A stretch of 64,000 nucleotides of DNA, from positions 62,001 through 126,000 of the forward strand of contig SNWL01000003.1 in NCBI GenBank assembly GCA_004362315.1. Reading direction: 5' to 3'. The stretch's first letter is position 1. The number at the start of each line of letters is the position of its first letter. Source of the DNA: Mycobacterium sp. BK086. GTDB lineage: Bacteria > Actinomycetota > Actinomycetes > Mycobacteriales > Mycobacteriaceae. The position numbers and the translations under genes were made by a program. Below are positions 41,895-50,907 of this stretch, piece by piece. The notes under the pieces were generated by a model, which did no database searches, had not been told where the DNA came from, and saw only the letters and a list, made by a program, of their open reading frames with translations.

Positions 41895-42494
41895 ATGATT
41901 CCCGCCATGAGGTTCAGCGCGCCACCCGGCTGGCCGACTCCTCCGGCAGGCTGGGAACCTCCGCCCGGTTGGCAAGCCGATCCATCCTGGCCGCCGCCCC
42001 CTGCGGGTTGGCAGTTCTGGGTCGAAGATGTGAAGCCGCAACCACAGTTGCTGGCAGGCAGACACGGTCTCATAGACGCCGGCAGGACCCTGATCACGCT
42101 CTCTGGCGACCGTGCAGATGTGGCCGCGGAGGTCGATCGCGCCAGACACCCGGACGGATCGGTTCATTGTGTCGATTTCGCCGCATACCGCAAGTACAAA
42201 GACGGACCACTGAACGCTCTCCGAGTGTTGCTCGAAGACGAGGCCTGCACGGTATCGGTATGGGCTGAGAGCGGATTCGGTGCATTTCAAAAACGTTCTG
42301 CATCAAAGCAAGTCGAGCAGGTGTGCCTCAATGAAGGATTGGACGCCGCGATCGACTGGGCACTGAATAACGCCACGAATAACCGATTGGATGTCGAAGT
42401 GCTGCGCAGCATGTTCAAGTCCACTTTCGACGGAGACGCTACCGGCCATGCGCTGTTGACCATCGTCGAGCGCTCCGTGCGGAACTCGCGCTAG
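41895..42494 (+). CDS. Protein with PPGW-rich N-terminus, 199 aa
   Basis: ATG 41895 has GGGAG upstream (ATG 41907 is an alternative). The first ~45 residues are repeats of PPGW/PPAGW ending FWVEDVKPQP, a lead common in mycobacterial membrane-associated or unknown proteins. The remainder (~50-195) is a soluble alpha/beta domain (LAGRHGLIDAGRTLITLSGD, RKYKDGPLNALRVLLEDEAC). No function known. It lies between the right att core and the decayed third copy, so it probably belongs to an older insertion. Confidence 0.65.
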   Translation: MIPAMRFSAPPGWPTPPAGWEPPPGWQADPSWPPPPAGWQFWVEDVKPQPQLLAGRHGLIDAGRTLITLSGDRADVAAEVDRARHPDGSVHCVDFAAYRKYKDGPLNALRVLLEDEACTVSVWAESGFGAFQKRSASKQVEQVCLNEGLDAAIDWALNNATNNRLDVEVLRSMFKSTFDGDATGHALLTIVERSVRNSR

Positions 42495-42569
42495 CAACGT
42501 CTCAGCCTTGGAGCAGAACCAGTGTGGTCGTCGTTAGTATCGTGATTTCACAGCGAATTGGGGGCCTCG

Positions 42570-42710
42570 ATGGCATATAACGACCATTGCAGCAAGTGCC
42601 GCGAGAGGCGCTGTTCGACGTGCAAGGGCGCTGGCAAGGTATGGGGAATGTTCGGGGCCTGTACTGCGTGTAAGGGCACGGGCGGTACGCCGTGTTCCCA
42701 GCATCGCTAA
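42570..42710 (+). CDS. 46-aa DnaJ-type zinc-finger microprotein
   Basis: ATG 42570 follows TTGGGGG. The protein has CSKC near the N-terminus, then CSTCKGAGK and CTACKGTGG, and a last Cys in PCSQH. The repeated CxxCxGxG is the zinc-binding motif of DnaJ-family cysteine-rich domains. Nothing but this domain is present. It may bind nucleic acid or unfolded protein; function unknown. TAA at 42708-42710. Confidence 0.75.
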   Translation: MAYNDHCSKCRERRCSTCKGAGKVWGMFGACTACKGTGGTPCSQHR

Positions 42711-42886
42711 CCTAGACAGACGTTCTCGACCGACACGGACGATGCCGGTGTGCGGTCGATGACTTTGCGAGTTGGGCACCACGCGCGAGGGCGCTTCAAG
42801 GACCCAAGATGGGATTGCATCGACCGAATCGGGATAGTTCCGATGGGTGCTGCAACGCCCAACAAACGCAAGATCGGCCTGACCCC

Positions 42887-42925
42887 AACCCGTACAGTGT
42901 GACTGCGAAGCTCACCGAGGTCACC
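42887..42925. repeat. Decayed second copy of the tRNA 3' half (old att site)
   Basis: The stretch matches tRNA positions 25692-25730 at 34 of 39 bases, extending 13 bp further into the tRNA (AACCCGT...GTG) than the perfect attR copy does. With five substitutions it can no longer be a perfect core. It is best read as the right end of an earlier insertion at the same tRNA. The chromosomal backbone resumes just after it. Confidence 0.75.
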
Positions 42926-42939
42926 AGGAGCGCAGCGTC

Positions 42940-43314
42940 ATGAGCATCACACGTTCTGCGCGCCACGCAGCCGCAATCACTTTGGCCACCGGTGCTCTCG
43001 CGGTCGGCCTGGCCGGGCCCGCCACCGCCGACCCGGCACCGAACTGCACCTCGGCCGATATGGCCGGGATCATGTCCGGCGTCGGTTTCTCGCTGTCGGG
43101 TTACCTGTTCACCCACCCGGACGTGAACCAGTTCTTCACCAGCCTTCAGGGCCTGCCGAAGGAGCAGATCCGCGCGAAGGTCCAGGATTACCTGGCGGCA
43201 AACCCGCAGGTGAACGACGACATCAAGGCAATTCGCCAGCCCACCATCGAATTCCGCAGCCGCTGCGACATCTCCTCGATACCGGCAGGGGTTCCCGTTC
43301 CGGCCCAGCCATGA
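42940..43314 (+). CDS. Secreted heme-binding (hemophore-related) protein
   Basis: A 124-residue exported protein. The signal peptide is ~1-30 (ITLATGALAVGLAGPATADP). The mature part has the mycobacterial hemophore family pattern CTSADMAGIMSGVGFSLSGY, LFTHPDVNQFFTSLQGL, and a closing Cys in RSRCDISSIP that can pair with the first. Rv0203-type proteins carry heme in the cell envelope. The axial ligand is not certain here. First backbone gene after the island; GGAGCGCAGCGTC precedes ATG 42940. Confidence 0.85.
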   Translation: MSITRSARHAAAITLATGALAVGLAGPATADPAPNCTSADMAGIMSGVGFSLSGYLFTHPDVNQFFTSLQGLPKEQIRAKVQDYLAANPQVNDDIKAIRQPTIEFRSRCDISSIPAGVPVPAQP

Positions 43315-43332
43315 CGACCGGGCCGGCTCAGG

Positions 43333-43593
43333 TCAGCGGACGCAGTTGTTGCCGACGATTTCCTTGCAGACCGTTCCGGGCGGCGCCGGGTTGACCGTGG
43401 GCGAGAAGGAATTGGCGCCACCCGGCGACACGGCCTTCTCCGTGGGCGACGGCGCGACCGTGGTGGTCGGCGTGGTCGTCGTGGACGGGCTGTCCTTGGC
43501 GCTCGAGCTGCAGGCGGTGAGCGCCCCCATCCCGACGATCGCGGCCCCGCCAGCAAAGAGTGCGATCTGGCGAGTCAGGCGACCATGGCTCAT
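43333..43593 (-). CDS. Small lipoprotein, 86 aa
   Basis: ATG 43593 (MSHGRLTRQIALFAGGAAIV). Lipobox LTAC at residues 25-28 gives an N-terminal lipid-modified Cys. The mature part is a Ser/Thr/Pro linker, then a short end with two Cys (GTVCKEIVGNNCVR) likely forming a disulfide. Function unknown. It converges with the hemophore gene (18 bp between stops). The longer upstream frame is rejected as it lacks a signal structure. Confidence 0.75.
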   Translation of the reverse strand: MSHGRLTRQIALFAGGAAIVGMGALTACSSSAKDSPSTTTTPTTTVAPSPTEKAVSPGGANSFSPTVNPAPPGTVCKEIVGNNCVR

Positions 43594-43699
43594 AGCGTTT
43601 CCTATCTGTATGCACCGAATTGACTGATCGCCCCCGCCGAGGCTGGACGATCGCTGTGAGCGGAGCATAGCGCCCAGGCAAACGTCTGGGCGGCATTTT

Positions 43700-44497
43700 C
43701 TAGTACAGGTCGGTTCGCCGGTCGGACAACAGGTCTACGTACTCCGTCAGCGTCTTGTCGTGGGTGGCCGCCAGATCTACATCGGCGATCACGAGCCCGG
43801 CTCCGGGGCCCACCTCCGCAACCACCCAGCCGTCGGGATCGACGATCACGCTCCCCTCCGTCCACGGCTGCCCGCGTTCCACACCCGCGCGATCACACAC
43901 CGCGACGACAACGCGGTTGAGCCGGGCGGTCGACATCGCGGTGATCACCTCGCCGGGGCGCTCGCCGTCCGGCCGCGGGAACAACGGCCAATTGACCGGT
44001 GCCGCAACAAGTTCCGCGCCATCGAGCGCGACGCGGCGAGTCACCTCGCCGAATTCGAGGTCGTAGCAGACCATCACCGCGATCGCCCCATGCCGGGTCT
44101 TCAGCACCGGAGGCAGGTCGGCACCCGGGGTGAAGATCAACTTCTCCCGATCCCACAGGTGGGTCTTGCGATAGGTGGCGATCACCCCGTCGCGGTCCAG
44201 TGCCACCGCGCTGTTGTAGAGCAGACCGTCGTCGCCGAGCTCGCAGAACCCGCCGATGACGATGGCGTCGCCGGCCGCCGACCGCCATGCGTCAAAGGCC
44301 GGATCGTCCGGGCGCAGCGCCGCCGAGCGCGCTTCGTCGGCATCGGCGAACATGTAGCCGGAGGTAGCCAATTCGGGTAGCACCACGACGTCGGCACCCT
44401 GACCGACGGCGTCGGCGACGACGCCCGCGGACAGCTCGACATTGGCGGACACCGCCCCGATGGTGGGATCGATCTGAGCACAGGCGATGCGGGTCAC
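43700..44497 (-). CDS. Carbon-nitrogen hydrolase (nitrilase superfamily)
   Basis: A 265-residue amidase. The Glu-Lys-Cys triad is visible: Glu in VVLPELATSGYMF, Lys in YRKTHLWD, Cys in VMVCYDLEFGEV. EWP-like and NWPLFPRPDGERPG segments follow the family fold. It hydrolyses an amide or carbamoyl group; substrate unknown. Its divergent neighbour is an agmatinase-type enzyme, so a role in agmatine, carbamoylputrescine or guanidino-compound breakdown is conceivable. GTG 44497; only 46 bp separate it from the divergent gene. Confidence 0.88.
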   Translation of the reverse strand: MTRIACAQIDPTIGAVSANVELSAGVVADAVGQGADVVVLPELATSGYMFADADEARSAALRPDDPAFDAWRSAAGDAIVIGGFCELGDDGLLYNSAVALDRDGVIATYRKTHLWDREKLIFTPGADLPPVLKTRHGAIAVMVCYDLEFGEVTRRVALDGAELVAAPVNWPLFPRPDGERPGEVITAMSTARLNRVVVAVCDRAGVERGQPWTEGSVIVDPDGWVVAEVGPGAGLVIADVDLAATHDKTLTEYVDLLSDRRTDLY

Positions 44498-44543
44498 TCT
44501 TGCAGGCTAGACCCGCTGCACCAGCTCGGCAGAGGAGGAAAAC

Positions 44544-45488
44544 ATGACGGACGACATCGTCGGACCGGTCGACGCGACGAAGTACCCGCGCTACACCGAA
44601 CCGTCGACGTTCGCGCGGCTGCCGCGGATCTCCGAGGTGCCCGGCGCCGACGTCCGGATCGTCGGGGTGCCGTTCGACAGCGGGGTGTCCTACCGTCCGG
44701 GGGCGCGGTTCGGGCCCTCACACGTGCGGGCCGCCTCCAAGCTGCTGCGGCCGTTCAATCCCGCGCTCGAGGTGGCGCCGTTCACCGCCCAGCAGGTGGC
44801 CGATTGCGGCGATATCGCGGTCAACCCGTTCAACATCGACGAGGCGATCTCCACGATCGACACCGCGATGACCGACCTCCGCAAGGACGGGTCGACGGTG
44901 CTGACGATCGGCGGCGATCACACGATCGCGCTCCCGATCCTGCGCTCGCTGGCCCGCGATCACGGCAAGGTGGCCGTCCTGCATTTCGACGCCCACCTCG
45001 ACACCTGGGACACCTACTTCGGATCGCCCTACACCCACGGCACCCCGTTCCGGCGGGCCAGTGAGGAGGGGTTGATCGACATGGAGCGTTCGCTGCACAT
45101 GGGCATCCGCGGCCCGCTCTACAGCAAGACCGACCTGGAACAGGACTCCGTGCTCGGCTTTCAGGTCATCCGGTCCGACGACTATGAATTCGACGGTGTG
45201 GCAAGCATTGTCGAGCGCATGCGCAAGCGCCTCGAAGGCGGTCCGGTGTACGTGTCGATCGATATCGACGTGCTCGACCCGGCCCACGCCCCCGGCACCG
45301 GCACACCGGAGGCCGGGGGGCTGACCTCACGCGAGCTACTCAACACCCTGCGTGGCCTGGTGGGCCTCGACATCGTCGGCGCCGACATCGTCGAGGTGGC
45401 CCCGGCCTACGACCACGCGGAGATGACCGGGATCGCCGCCGCCCACGTCGGATTCGAACTTCTCTCGGTGCTGGCGGCCAACAGATAG
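44544..45488 (+). CDS. speB: Agmatinase-type ureohydrolase
   Basis: A 314-residue arginase/agmatinase superfamily enzyme. Binuclear Mn site residues are [25 protein letters not shown], and [21 protein letters not shown]. It splits agmatine or a related guanidino acid into amine plus urea; agmatine is the family default, guanidinobutyrate an alternative. Strong ribosome site GAGGAGGAAA before ATG 44544. The cyclase gene follows after 9 bp, so they may share a transcript. Confidence 0.88.
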   Translation: MTDDIVGPVDATKYPRYTEPSTFARLPRISEVPGADVRIVGVPFDSGVSYRPGARFGPSHVRAASKLLRPFNPALEVAPFTAQQVADCGDIAVNPFNIDEAISTIDTAMTDLRKDGSTVLTIGGDHTIALPILRSLARDHGKVAVLHFDAHLDTWDTYFGSPYTHGTPFRRASEEGLIDMERSLHMGIRGPLYSKTDLEQDSVLGFQVIRSDDYEFDGVASIVERMRKRLEGGPVYVSIDIDVLDPAHAPGTGTPEAGGLTSRELLNTLRGLVGLDIVGADIVEVAPAYDHAEMTGIAAAHVGFELLSVLAANR

Positions 45489-45497
45489 GCTGCGATT

Positions 45498-46840
45498 GTG
45501 GGCAGCCTGCGGAAACGCGCTTGTTCGGTGCCGTCGGACGGGCCGAATCAGCGTGCGGACTGCGAGCGCATGCAGCGCCGCGCGCCCGCCCGCAACCTGC
45601 ACTGGGCGGAGTCCATCCAACGCCGCCAACGGGTACTCAACATCGCCGCCGCGATGGCGGCCGTCGTCACCGCGGTGGTGGGCATCCTGCAAATCCTCAG
45701 CGCCGAAGGCGTTCTGGGCATCGGGCTGATCAACCTGGGCACCGCCGCAGTGTTCGTCGCGGTTCCGCTGCTGCACCGGTTTGGCGACATCCTCGCCGCG
45801 CTGGTGTTCGTCTTGTTCGCGTTCGTGTCCCTGACGTTCGTCGGCTGGCAGGTCGGCACCGATTCCGGCATCCAGTTCTACTACCTGGTGTCGGCGTCGC
45901 TGGCGGTGCTCGTACTCGGCGTCGAGCATGTCGTGATGGCGTCGACGGTCGTCGCGATCGGCGCCGGGTTGACGGTCACATTGCAGTTCCTGGTTCCCGG
46001 CGACACCGGCCTCCAGCCGCGCTGGCTGGTCAACGCCGGCTTCGTCATCACGACCGTGTCCGCATGCTTATGATCTTCGCGACGGTCTGGTACGCCATGC
46101 GCCAGGTGTCGCGGGCAGAAGCCGCGATGGAGTTCGAGTACCTGCGTTCTGAGGCGCTGCTCGCCAATATCCTTCCCGCCAGCATCGCCGACCGACTCAA
46201 GGATCCGGCCCGTGGCGTGATCGCCGACCGCTTCGACGACGCATCCATCCTGTTCGCCGATATCGCCGGGTTCACTGAGCGGGCCAGTCAGATTCCACCC
46301 GCCGAGCTGGTGCGCTTCCTCGACCGGCTCTACACCACCTTCGACCGGCTGGTCGACAAGCACGGCCTGGAGAAGATCAAGACCACCGGCGACTCGTACA
46401 TGGTGGTCAGCGGGGTTCCGCAGCCCAGGGACGACCACGCCGAAGCACTGGCGAACCTCGCCCTGGACATGGCCAAGGCGGTGCGCAACCTGCGCGACCC
46501 CAATGGGAATCCGGTGCCGTTGCGGATGGGCATGGCCGCGGGCCCGGTGGTGGCCGGGGTGGTCGGCGCCCGCCGGTTCTTCTACGACGTCTGGGGTGAT
46601 GCGGTGAACGTCGCCGCCCGGATGGAGACCACCGACCTGGAGGGACACATCCAGGTGCCCCAGGACGTCTATGACCGCCTGCGCGATCGCTTCGTTCTGG
46701 AGGAACGCGGCGACGTCGACGTCAAGGGCAAAGGCGTCATGCACACGTGGTACCTGGTCAGCCGCCGGCCTGAGCCGGCCCCGGACAGCGATCGACCCGC
46801 CCAGGAAGAGTCTGGGCGGGTCGAAAGTCCAGCCGGCTAG
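45498..46840 (+). pseudogene. cya: Class III adenylate cyclase (Rv1625c-like), interrupted by one frameshift
   Basis: Frame 1 (GTG 45498 to TGA 46071-46073) encodes the cytoplasmic N-terminus and about six transmembrane helices ending VITTVSACL. The catalytic half continues in another frame from ATG 46064 or 46070 (MIFATVWYAM) to 46840. Restoring one base in the Leu codon at 46068-46070 gives the expected Rv1625c-type sequence. Catalytic residues are all kept: ILFADIAGFTERA (Asp), EKIKTTGDSYMVV (Lys, Asp), and DVWGDAVNVAARME (Asp, Asn, Arg). The break is inside helix 6. The TGA overlaps the second ATG (ATGA), so two coupled polypeptides are possible; otherwise a pseudogene or a sequence error. 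Confidence 0.85.
46793..46823. terminator. Hairpin at the 3' end of the cyclase gene
   Basis: A perfect 12-bp stem CGACCCGCCCAG/CTGGGCGGGTCG with a 7-nt loop lies inside the last codons of the cyclase, which ends at 46840 and overlaps the convergent dps stop by 4 bp. It can act in both directions. Confidence 0.65.
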
Positions 46841-47334
46841 ACCTTGGCGTTCTCGGCCTTGATCAACCAGGCCAACTTCTCCAGTCCGTCGATCACCTGA
46901 TGCAGGATGTCGGCCGTGCTGGGGTCCTCGGCATCGACGGCGTCGTGCACGTCGCGCAGTGTGCCGACGACCGCATAGGCCGCCGTGGTGATCACATCGA
47001 CCACCTCGGTGGTGCTGTGCTCGTAGCCGGGGATCTGCGGAACGCTGGTGGTCGCCGCGACGGTGTCCGAACGGCCGTCCGGGACCGCATCGAGGGCTCG
47101 CATCCGTTCGGCGATGGTGTCGCTGGCCTCGCGGGCGAAATCGACGAGTTCGTCGAGCTGCAGGTGCAGATCGCGGAAGTTGGTTCCGACCACGTTCCAG
47201 TGCGCCTGCTTGCCCTGCAGGTGCAGTTCGATGAGATCAACCAGGACGCGCTGCAGGTTGCCTGCAAGTTCGGGTGATGCCTGGAATCCGGTTACCTCTG
47301 CTGAGTTTCGTCGTTGTCCGGTCGTTGTCGTCAT
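46837..47334 (-). CDS. dps: Dps-family ferritin-like DNA protection protein (Dps2-like)
   Basis: A 165-residue protein. The start at ATG 47334 (MTTTTGQRRNSAEVTGFQAS) is preferred to the 28-residue longer frame. Ferroxidase signature: LHLQGKQAHWNVVGTNFRDL (His45), DELVDFAREASDTIAERM, and the C-terminal LEKLAWLIKAENAKV. It closely follows what I remember of the second Dps of M. smegmatis, encoded beside the same cyclase. It forms a dodecameric shell oxidising and storing iron and limiting oxidative DNA damage. DNA binding by this paralogue relies on the short N-terminus, if any. Confidence 0.9.
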   Translation of the reverse strand: MTTTTGQRRNSAEVTGFQASPELAGNLQRVLVDLIELHLQGKQAHWNVVGTNFRDLHLQLDELVDFAREASDTIAERMRALDAVPDGRSDTVAATTSVPQIPGYEHSTTEVVDVITTAAYAVVGTLRDVHDAVDAEDPSTADILHQVIDGLEKLAWLIKAENAKV

Positions 47335-47341
47335 GCGACTT

Positions 47342-49076
47342 TCAACACGGGGCGAGCGGCATTTCCTGCCCGGACTCGCTGTCTGCTTCATCACGTCGGG
47401 CGGCCAGGCTGCGGGCATAGCCGGTACCCATGGCCAGCAGCACCAGCCCGACCACGATGAAGGCCACCACCCGGAAGATGCCGTCGAGCGTGCCCAGGTC
47501 GAACAGGAACAGCTTGGCCATCGCCGCCGAGGTCAGCACCAGCCCACCCACCCGCTGCCTCCTGACGAACAGCGCTGCCGCCAGGCCGATCCAGCAGATC
47601 GTGGCCGCCATGTGCCCGGCGAGGAACCCCTTCTCCGGGCCACCGACCAGCACACCAGCCGTCACCGTGAACACCGTGACCCCGTAGACCGCGACCAGCG
47701 CGGCAGCCACCCAGCCGGTGCGGAAGGCCCACGCCACCGCCGCGGCCCAGACCACCAGCACAACGCCGCCGATCAGCGTCGACACCGCTGCCGGCACCGT
47801 GAGGCGCCAGCCATCGGCGAGAATATCGGGCGCGTACTCGACGAACATCAGTGCGCCGACAGAGCCCAATCCTGTTGCCGCCCAACGGGCGACGACGTCA
47901 CCCCGCCCGGCGACGGCCACCACGGCGCCCAGCGCCAGCAGAACCGGGGCGGCCAGGTCACCATCGAAGGCCGCCGTGACCGCCACCAGAGCAGCCGCCG
48001 CGGACGCCGCCGACCACACCTGAGCCACCACACCTTCGACTCCGGGCAACCGATCCGCGACGAGCGATCGCCAGCAGGAACACCGACACCGTGGCGGCCA
48101 GCAGCGCCGGCAGCCAGCGATCCACCGCAATTCCGGCTGCGAGCGCGGGCAGCAGACCGGCGACGGTCACCACCGCCATCCACGCCCGATTTTCCGACGA
48201 CGGGAGCAGCAGCAGGGTGCCGACAATGCTCAGCAGCGCGGCGATCCCGGTGGCGGCACCGAGCAGACCGGCATCCGCCGCCGACCCGAAGTGCGCCGCG
48301 ATCAACGCGACCAGCAGCGGCAGCGTCACCGCCGCCGTACGCGCGGCATGCATCCACAGCCAGTCGCGGCCGATCTGGACCAGCAGGGCCGCGGCCGAGA
48401 GCGCGATCATGAATCCGATCAGCAGCAGTGTCACCCCGTCGGTGATGACCGGCGCGAGCAGCACCAGCGGCACCAGAACGAGCACCGCGAGGTGTTCGGA
48501 GCCCCAGCGGCGGGCCAGGCTCAGCCCACCGCCGCCGACGATCGCACCGATCACCAGCGCCACCGGCGCCGCCACCCAGTGGTAAATGGTCGTGACCGCC
48601 ATGACGTCCATGTAGAGCGCGGCAATACCGGTGGCGCTCAAGGCAATCGCCCCTACCTGACCGCCCGGCCGGGCATGCAGGCGCATGCCGATCCCGACGA
48701 GGGCCGCCCCCAGCACGCCACCGGCAGCCACCCGCAGCTCGGGCCGCAGCAGACCGGCCTGCGCGGCGAGTACCAGCAGCAGCACCACGCCGATCAGGGT
48801 GACGCCGACACCGGCCACCGCCAGTGCCTTGCCGATCCAGCCCCGGTCCGGGTCCGGCTTGGGAACTGGCGGCGCCACGGGCGGCGTATACACCGGCGCC
48901 GCAGGCGGCTGGTGATAGACCGGCGGCGGAGGGGGCGACCAATAGGGCATGGGCTGCACCTGCGCCGCCCCGAGATTCAGTTCGTTCAGGGTTGCCGACA
49001 CCCGGGCCATCTGCGCCGACATGGCGGCGAACTCCTGGGACAGCCGGGCCAGAACAGCACGCTGCGGATCGTTCAT
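47342..49076 (-). pseudogene. DUF2339 polytopic membrane protein, split by a frameshift
   Basis: From ATG 49076 the frame encodes a coiled N-terminus (LSQEFAAMSAQMARVSATLN), a Pro-rich linker, and many transmembrane helices up to ATVSVFLLAI. The same kind of sequence then continues one frame over (VADRLPGVEGVVAQVWSAAS...) to 47342, ending KLFLFDLGTLDGIFRVVAFI. The shift lies around 48060-48075, where one extra base (or two missing) separates the frames. Intact length would be about 575 aa. Function of DUF2339 is unknown. It lies 7 bp upstream of dps. It may be a pseudogene or a sequence error. Confidence 0.8.
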
Positions 49077-49130
49077 GAACCCATGCTCGCGGCGCGGCGC
49101 CCGAACCGGATGAGTAGTACTACCCGGTCC

Positions 49131-49781
49131 CTACTCTTCGTCGAGCCCGTGTTCGATCGCGTAGCGGGCCAGCTCGACCCGATTGGCGACCTGCAGTTTC
49201 CCGAAGGTCGCCTGCACGTGGTTCTCCACCGTGCGGTGACTCAGCGATAGCTTGGCCGCAATCTGCTTGGCGGTCAGTCCTTTTGCCACATACCGCAGTA
49301 TCTCGGTCTCCCGCTCGGTCAGGCTCGCGGCAGGTCCCTGCGGACTCTTCGCCATCCGGCGGTACTCCCCCAGCACCAGGCCGGCCAGTCCCGGGGTGAA
49401 CACCGCCCGACCGGCCGCGGTGGCCCGCACCGCCTCGGCGAGTTCGGCCCTCGACGCGCTCTTGACCAGATATCCGATGGCGCCGGCCTTGACCGCCTCG
49501 AGCACGTCGTCGCGCTCACCGGAGGCCGAAAGCACCAGGACCCGCGAGGACGGCGAAACCTCCAGCACCCCGGCGGTGGCCTGCGCGCCGTCACCGTCGC
49601 CAAGACGCATGTCCATCAGCACGACCGCCGGGTGCACCACCGCGGCACGTCGCCGCGCGGAGGCCACCCCGTCGGCCGTCGCGACGACGTCGAAGCCGTC
49701 GTCGGCGAGATCGCGGGCCACCGCGTCGCGCCAGATCGGGTGGTCGTCGACGACCATCACCGTGATCGCTTCAGCCACCAC
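49131..49781 (-). CDS. NarL/FixJ-type response regulator (MacR-like)
   Basis: A 216-residue regulator. Receiver ~1-125 has acidic VVDDHPIWRD, phosphoacceptor Asp in VVLMDMRLGDGDG and Lys in YLVKSASRAE. The LuxR-type HTH lies at ~150-212 (LTERETEILRYVAKGLTAKQ, SLSHRTVENHVQATFGKLQV). Start GTG 49781 overlaps the kinase gene by 11 bp, so the two are translated together. It probably controls genes tied to the upstream transporter or envelope stress. Confidence 0.92.
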   Translation of the reverse strand: MVAEAITVMVVDDHPIWRDAVARDLADDGFDVVATADGVASARRRAAVVHPAVVLMDMRLGDGDGAQATAGVLEVSPSSRVLVLSASGERDDVLEAVKAGAIGYLVKSASRAELAEAVRATAAGRAVFTPGLAGLVLGEYRRMAKSPQGPAASLTERETEILRYVAKGLTAKQIAAKLSLSHRTVENHVQATFGKLQVANRVELARYAIEHGLDEE

Positions 49782-50901
49782 CGCTGCACCTCGGCACGCT
49801 CAGCTCCCACTCCGTTCCGCAGGAGTCGGACGACAACGACGCCGTACCGCCCAGCGAGTTCAGTCGTCCCACAATAGATTTCGAGATCCCCACCCTGCCG
49901 TCGGCGACGGCCTGCTCGAGCCGGCCAGCCGGGATGCCAACGCCGTCGTCACGGACGCTGACCGTGACGACGTCGCCGACATCCTCGAGGAAAACGAAGG
50001 CACTGGCGCGCGGACCGGCATGGGCAACGACGTTGTCCAGCGCATTGCCCACCGCGGCGTCCAATTCGGCGGCCACCGCCGAGTCCAGGAGTACCGCTGT
50101 GGGCGGCAGGCTCAGCGACACCCGATCGGTTTCCCGCCGCGACAACAGCATTCGCACGTCGACGGCACCCGAACTCTCTTCGGGACCGGCGCTGGAGATC
50201 AAGCGCCTAAGCGCGCGCTCCTGCTCACCGGCCAGCGCACCGAGTTGGCTCGCCTCACCGCCCCATTCGGGGCCCTTCTTGGCCATCAACGCCAGCACCT
50301 GGACCACACCGTCGTGCACCTGACGGGAAAGCCTCTCCCGTTCCTCCAGCGCAGCCGAAAGACGCACCGCGCGTTCGAGTTCGGCGTGCGCGCGGCGCGC
50401 GGTCTGCGCGGCCATCCCGACTGCCAGCCCCACCGCCAGTTCGATGACGATCGAGGCATTCCGGCCGACGTCGAGATTGACCTGGCCCTTCATCGCCGCC
50501 GCGGCCGCCATCACAGCCAGGCCGGCCAGCATGCCGGCGACCGGACCGCGCAGGATCGCTGCCGAGATCGTCGCATTGGTCGCCCACAACGTCGTCGCCA
50601 GCGACTGGTTCTCGGCGACCCACTGATCGGAGGCCACCAGCTCGGTGGACAGCATCAGCGCCACCACGATCACAACCTCGGCGACCACCCAGCCAACCCG
50701 CCGGCCGAAGCCCTGCAGATAGGCCGCCGCACAGGCCAGCGTCCACGCGCTGAGCACCCCGAAGAACACCCAGCCCAATGCCGGTCGTTCCAGTTCACCG
50801 ATCCGGGTGATCTGGAAATAGCCGGCGTAGACGTAGCTGAGCAATCGGAACACCTGCGCCGCTCGCCACAGCGGCGTCGTGGGGTCCGCGCTGACCTGCA
50901 C
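49771..50901 (-). CDS. MacS-like sensor histidine kinase
   Basis: A 376-residue kinase. N-terminal about six transmembrane helices (PLWRAAQVFRLLSYVYAGYF, DUF5931-like). HisKA_3 dimerisation box ERERLSRQVHDGVVQVLALM contains the phosphorylated His. The HATPase domain has N box GNALDNVVAHAG and G box VRDDGVGIP. Little or no extracellular domain, so it likely senses within the membrane. The N-terminal type is that of Streptomyces MacS. GTG 50901 lies 6 bp after the ABC ATPase stop, indicating one operon. Confidence 0.9.
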   Translation of the reverse strand: MQVSADPTTPLWRAAQVFRLLSYVYAGYFQITRIGELERPALGWVFFGVLSAWTLACAAAYLQGFGRRVGWVVAEVVIVVALMLSTELVASDQWVAENQSLATTLWATNATISAAILRGPVAGMLAGLAVMAAAAAMKGQVNLDVGRNASIVIELAVGLAVGMAAQTARRAHAELERAVRLSAALEERERLSRQVHDGVVQVLALMAKKGPEWGGEASQLGALAGEQERALRRLISSAGPEESSGAVDVRMLLSRRETDRVSLSLPPTAVLLDSAVAAELDAAVGNALDNVVAHAGPRASAFVFLEDVGDVVTVSVRDDGVGIPAGRLEQAVADGRVGISKSIVGRLNSLGGTASLSSDSCGTEWELSVPRCSGGG

Positions 50902-50907
50902 GCTGAG

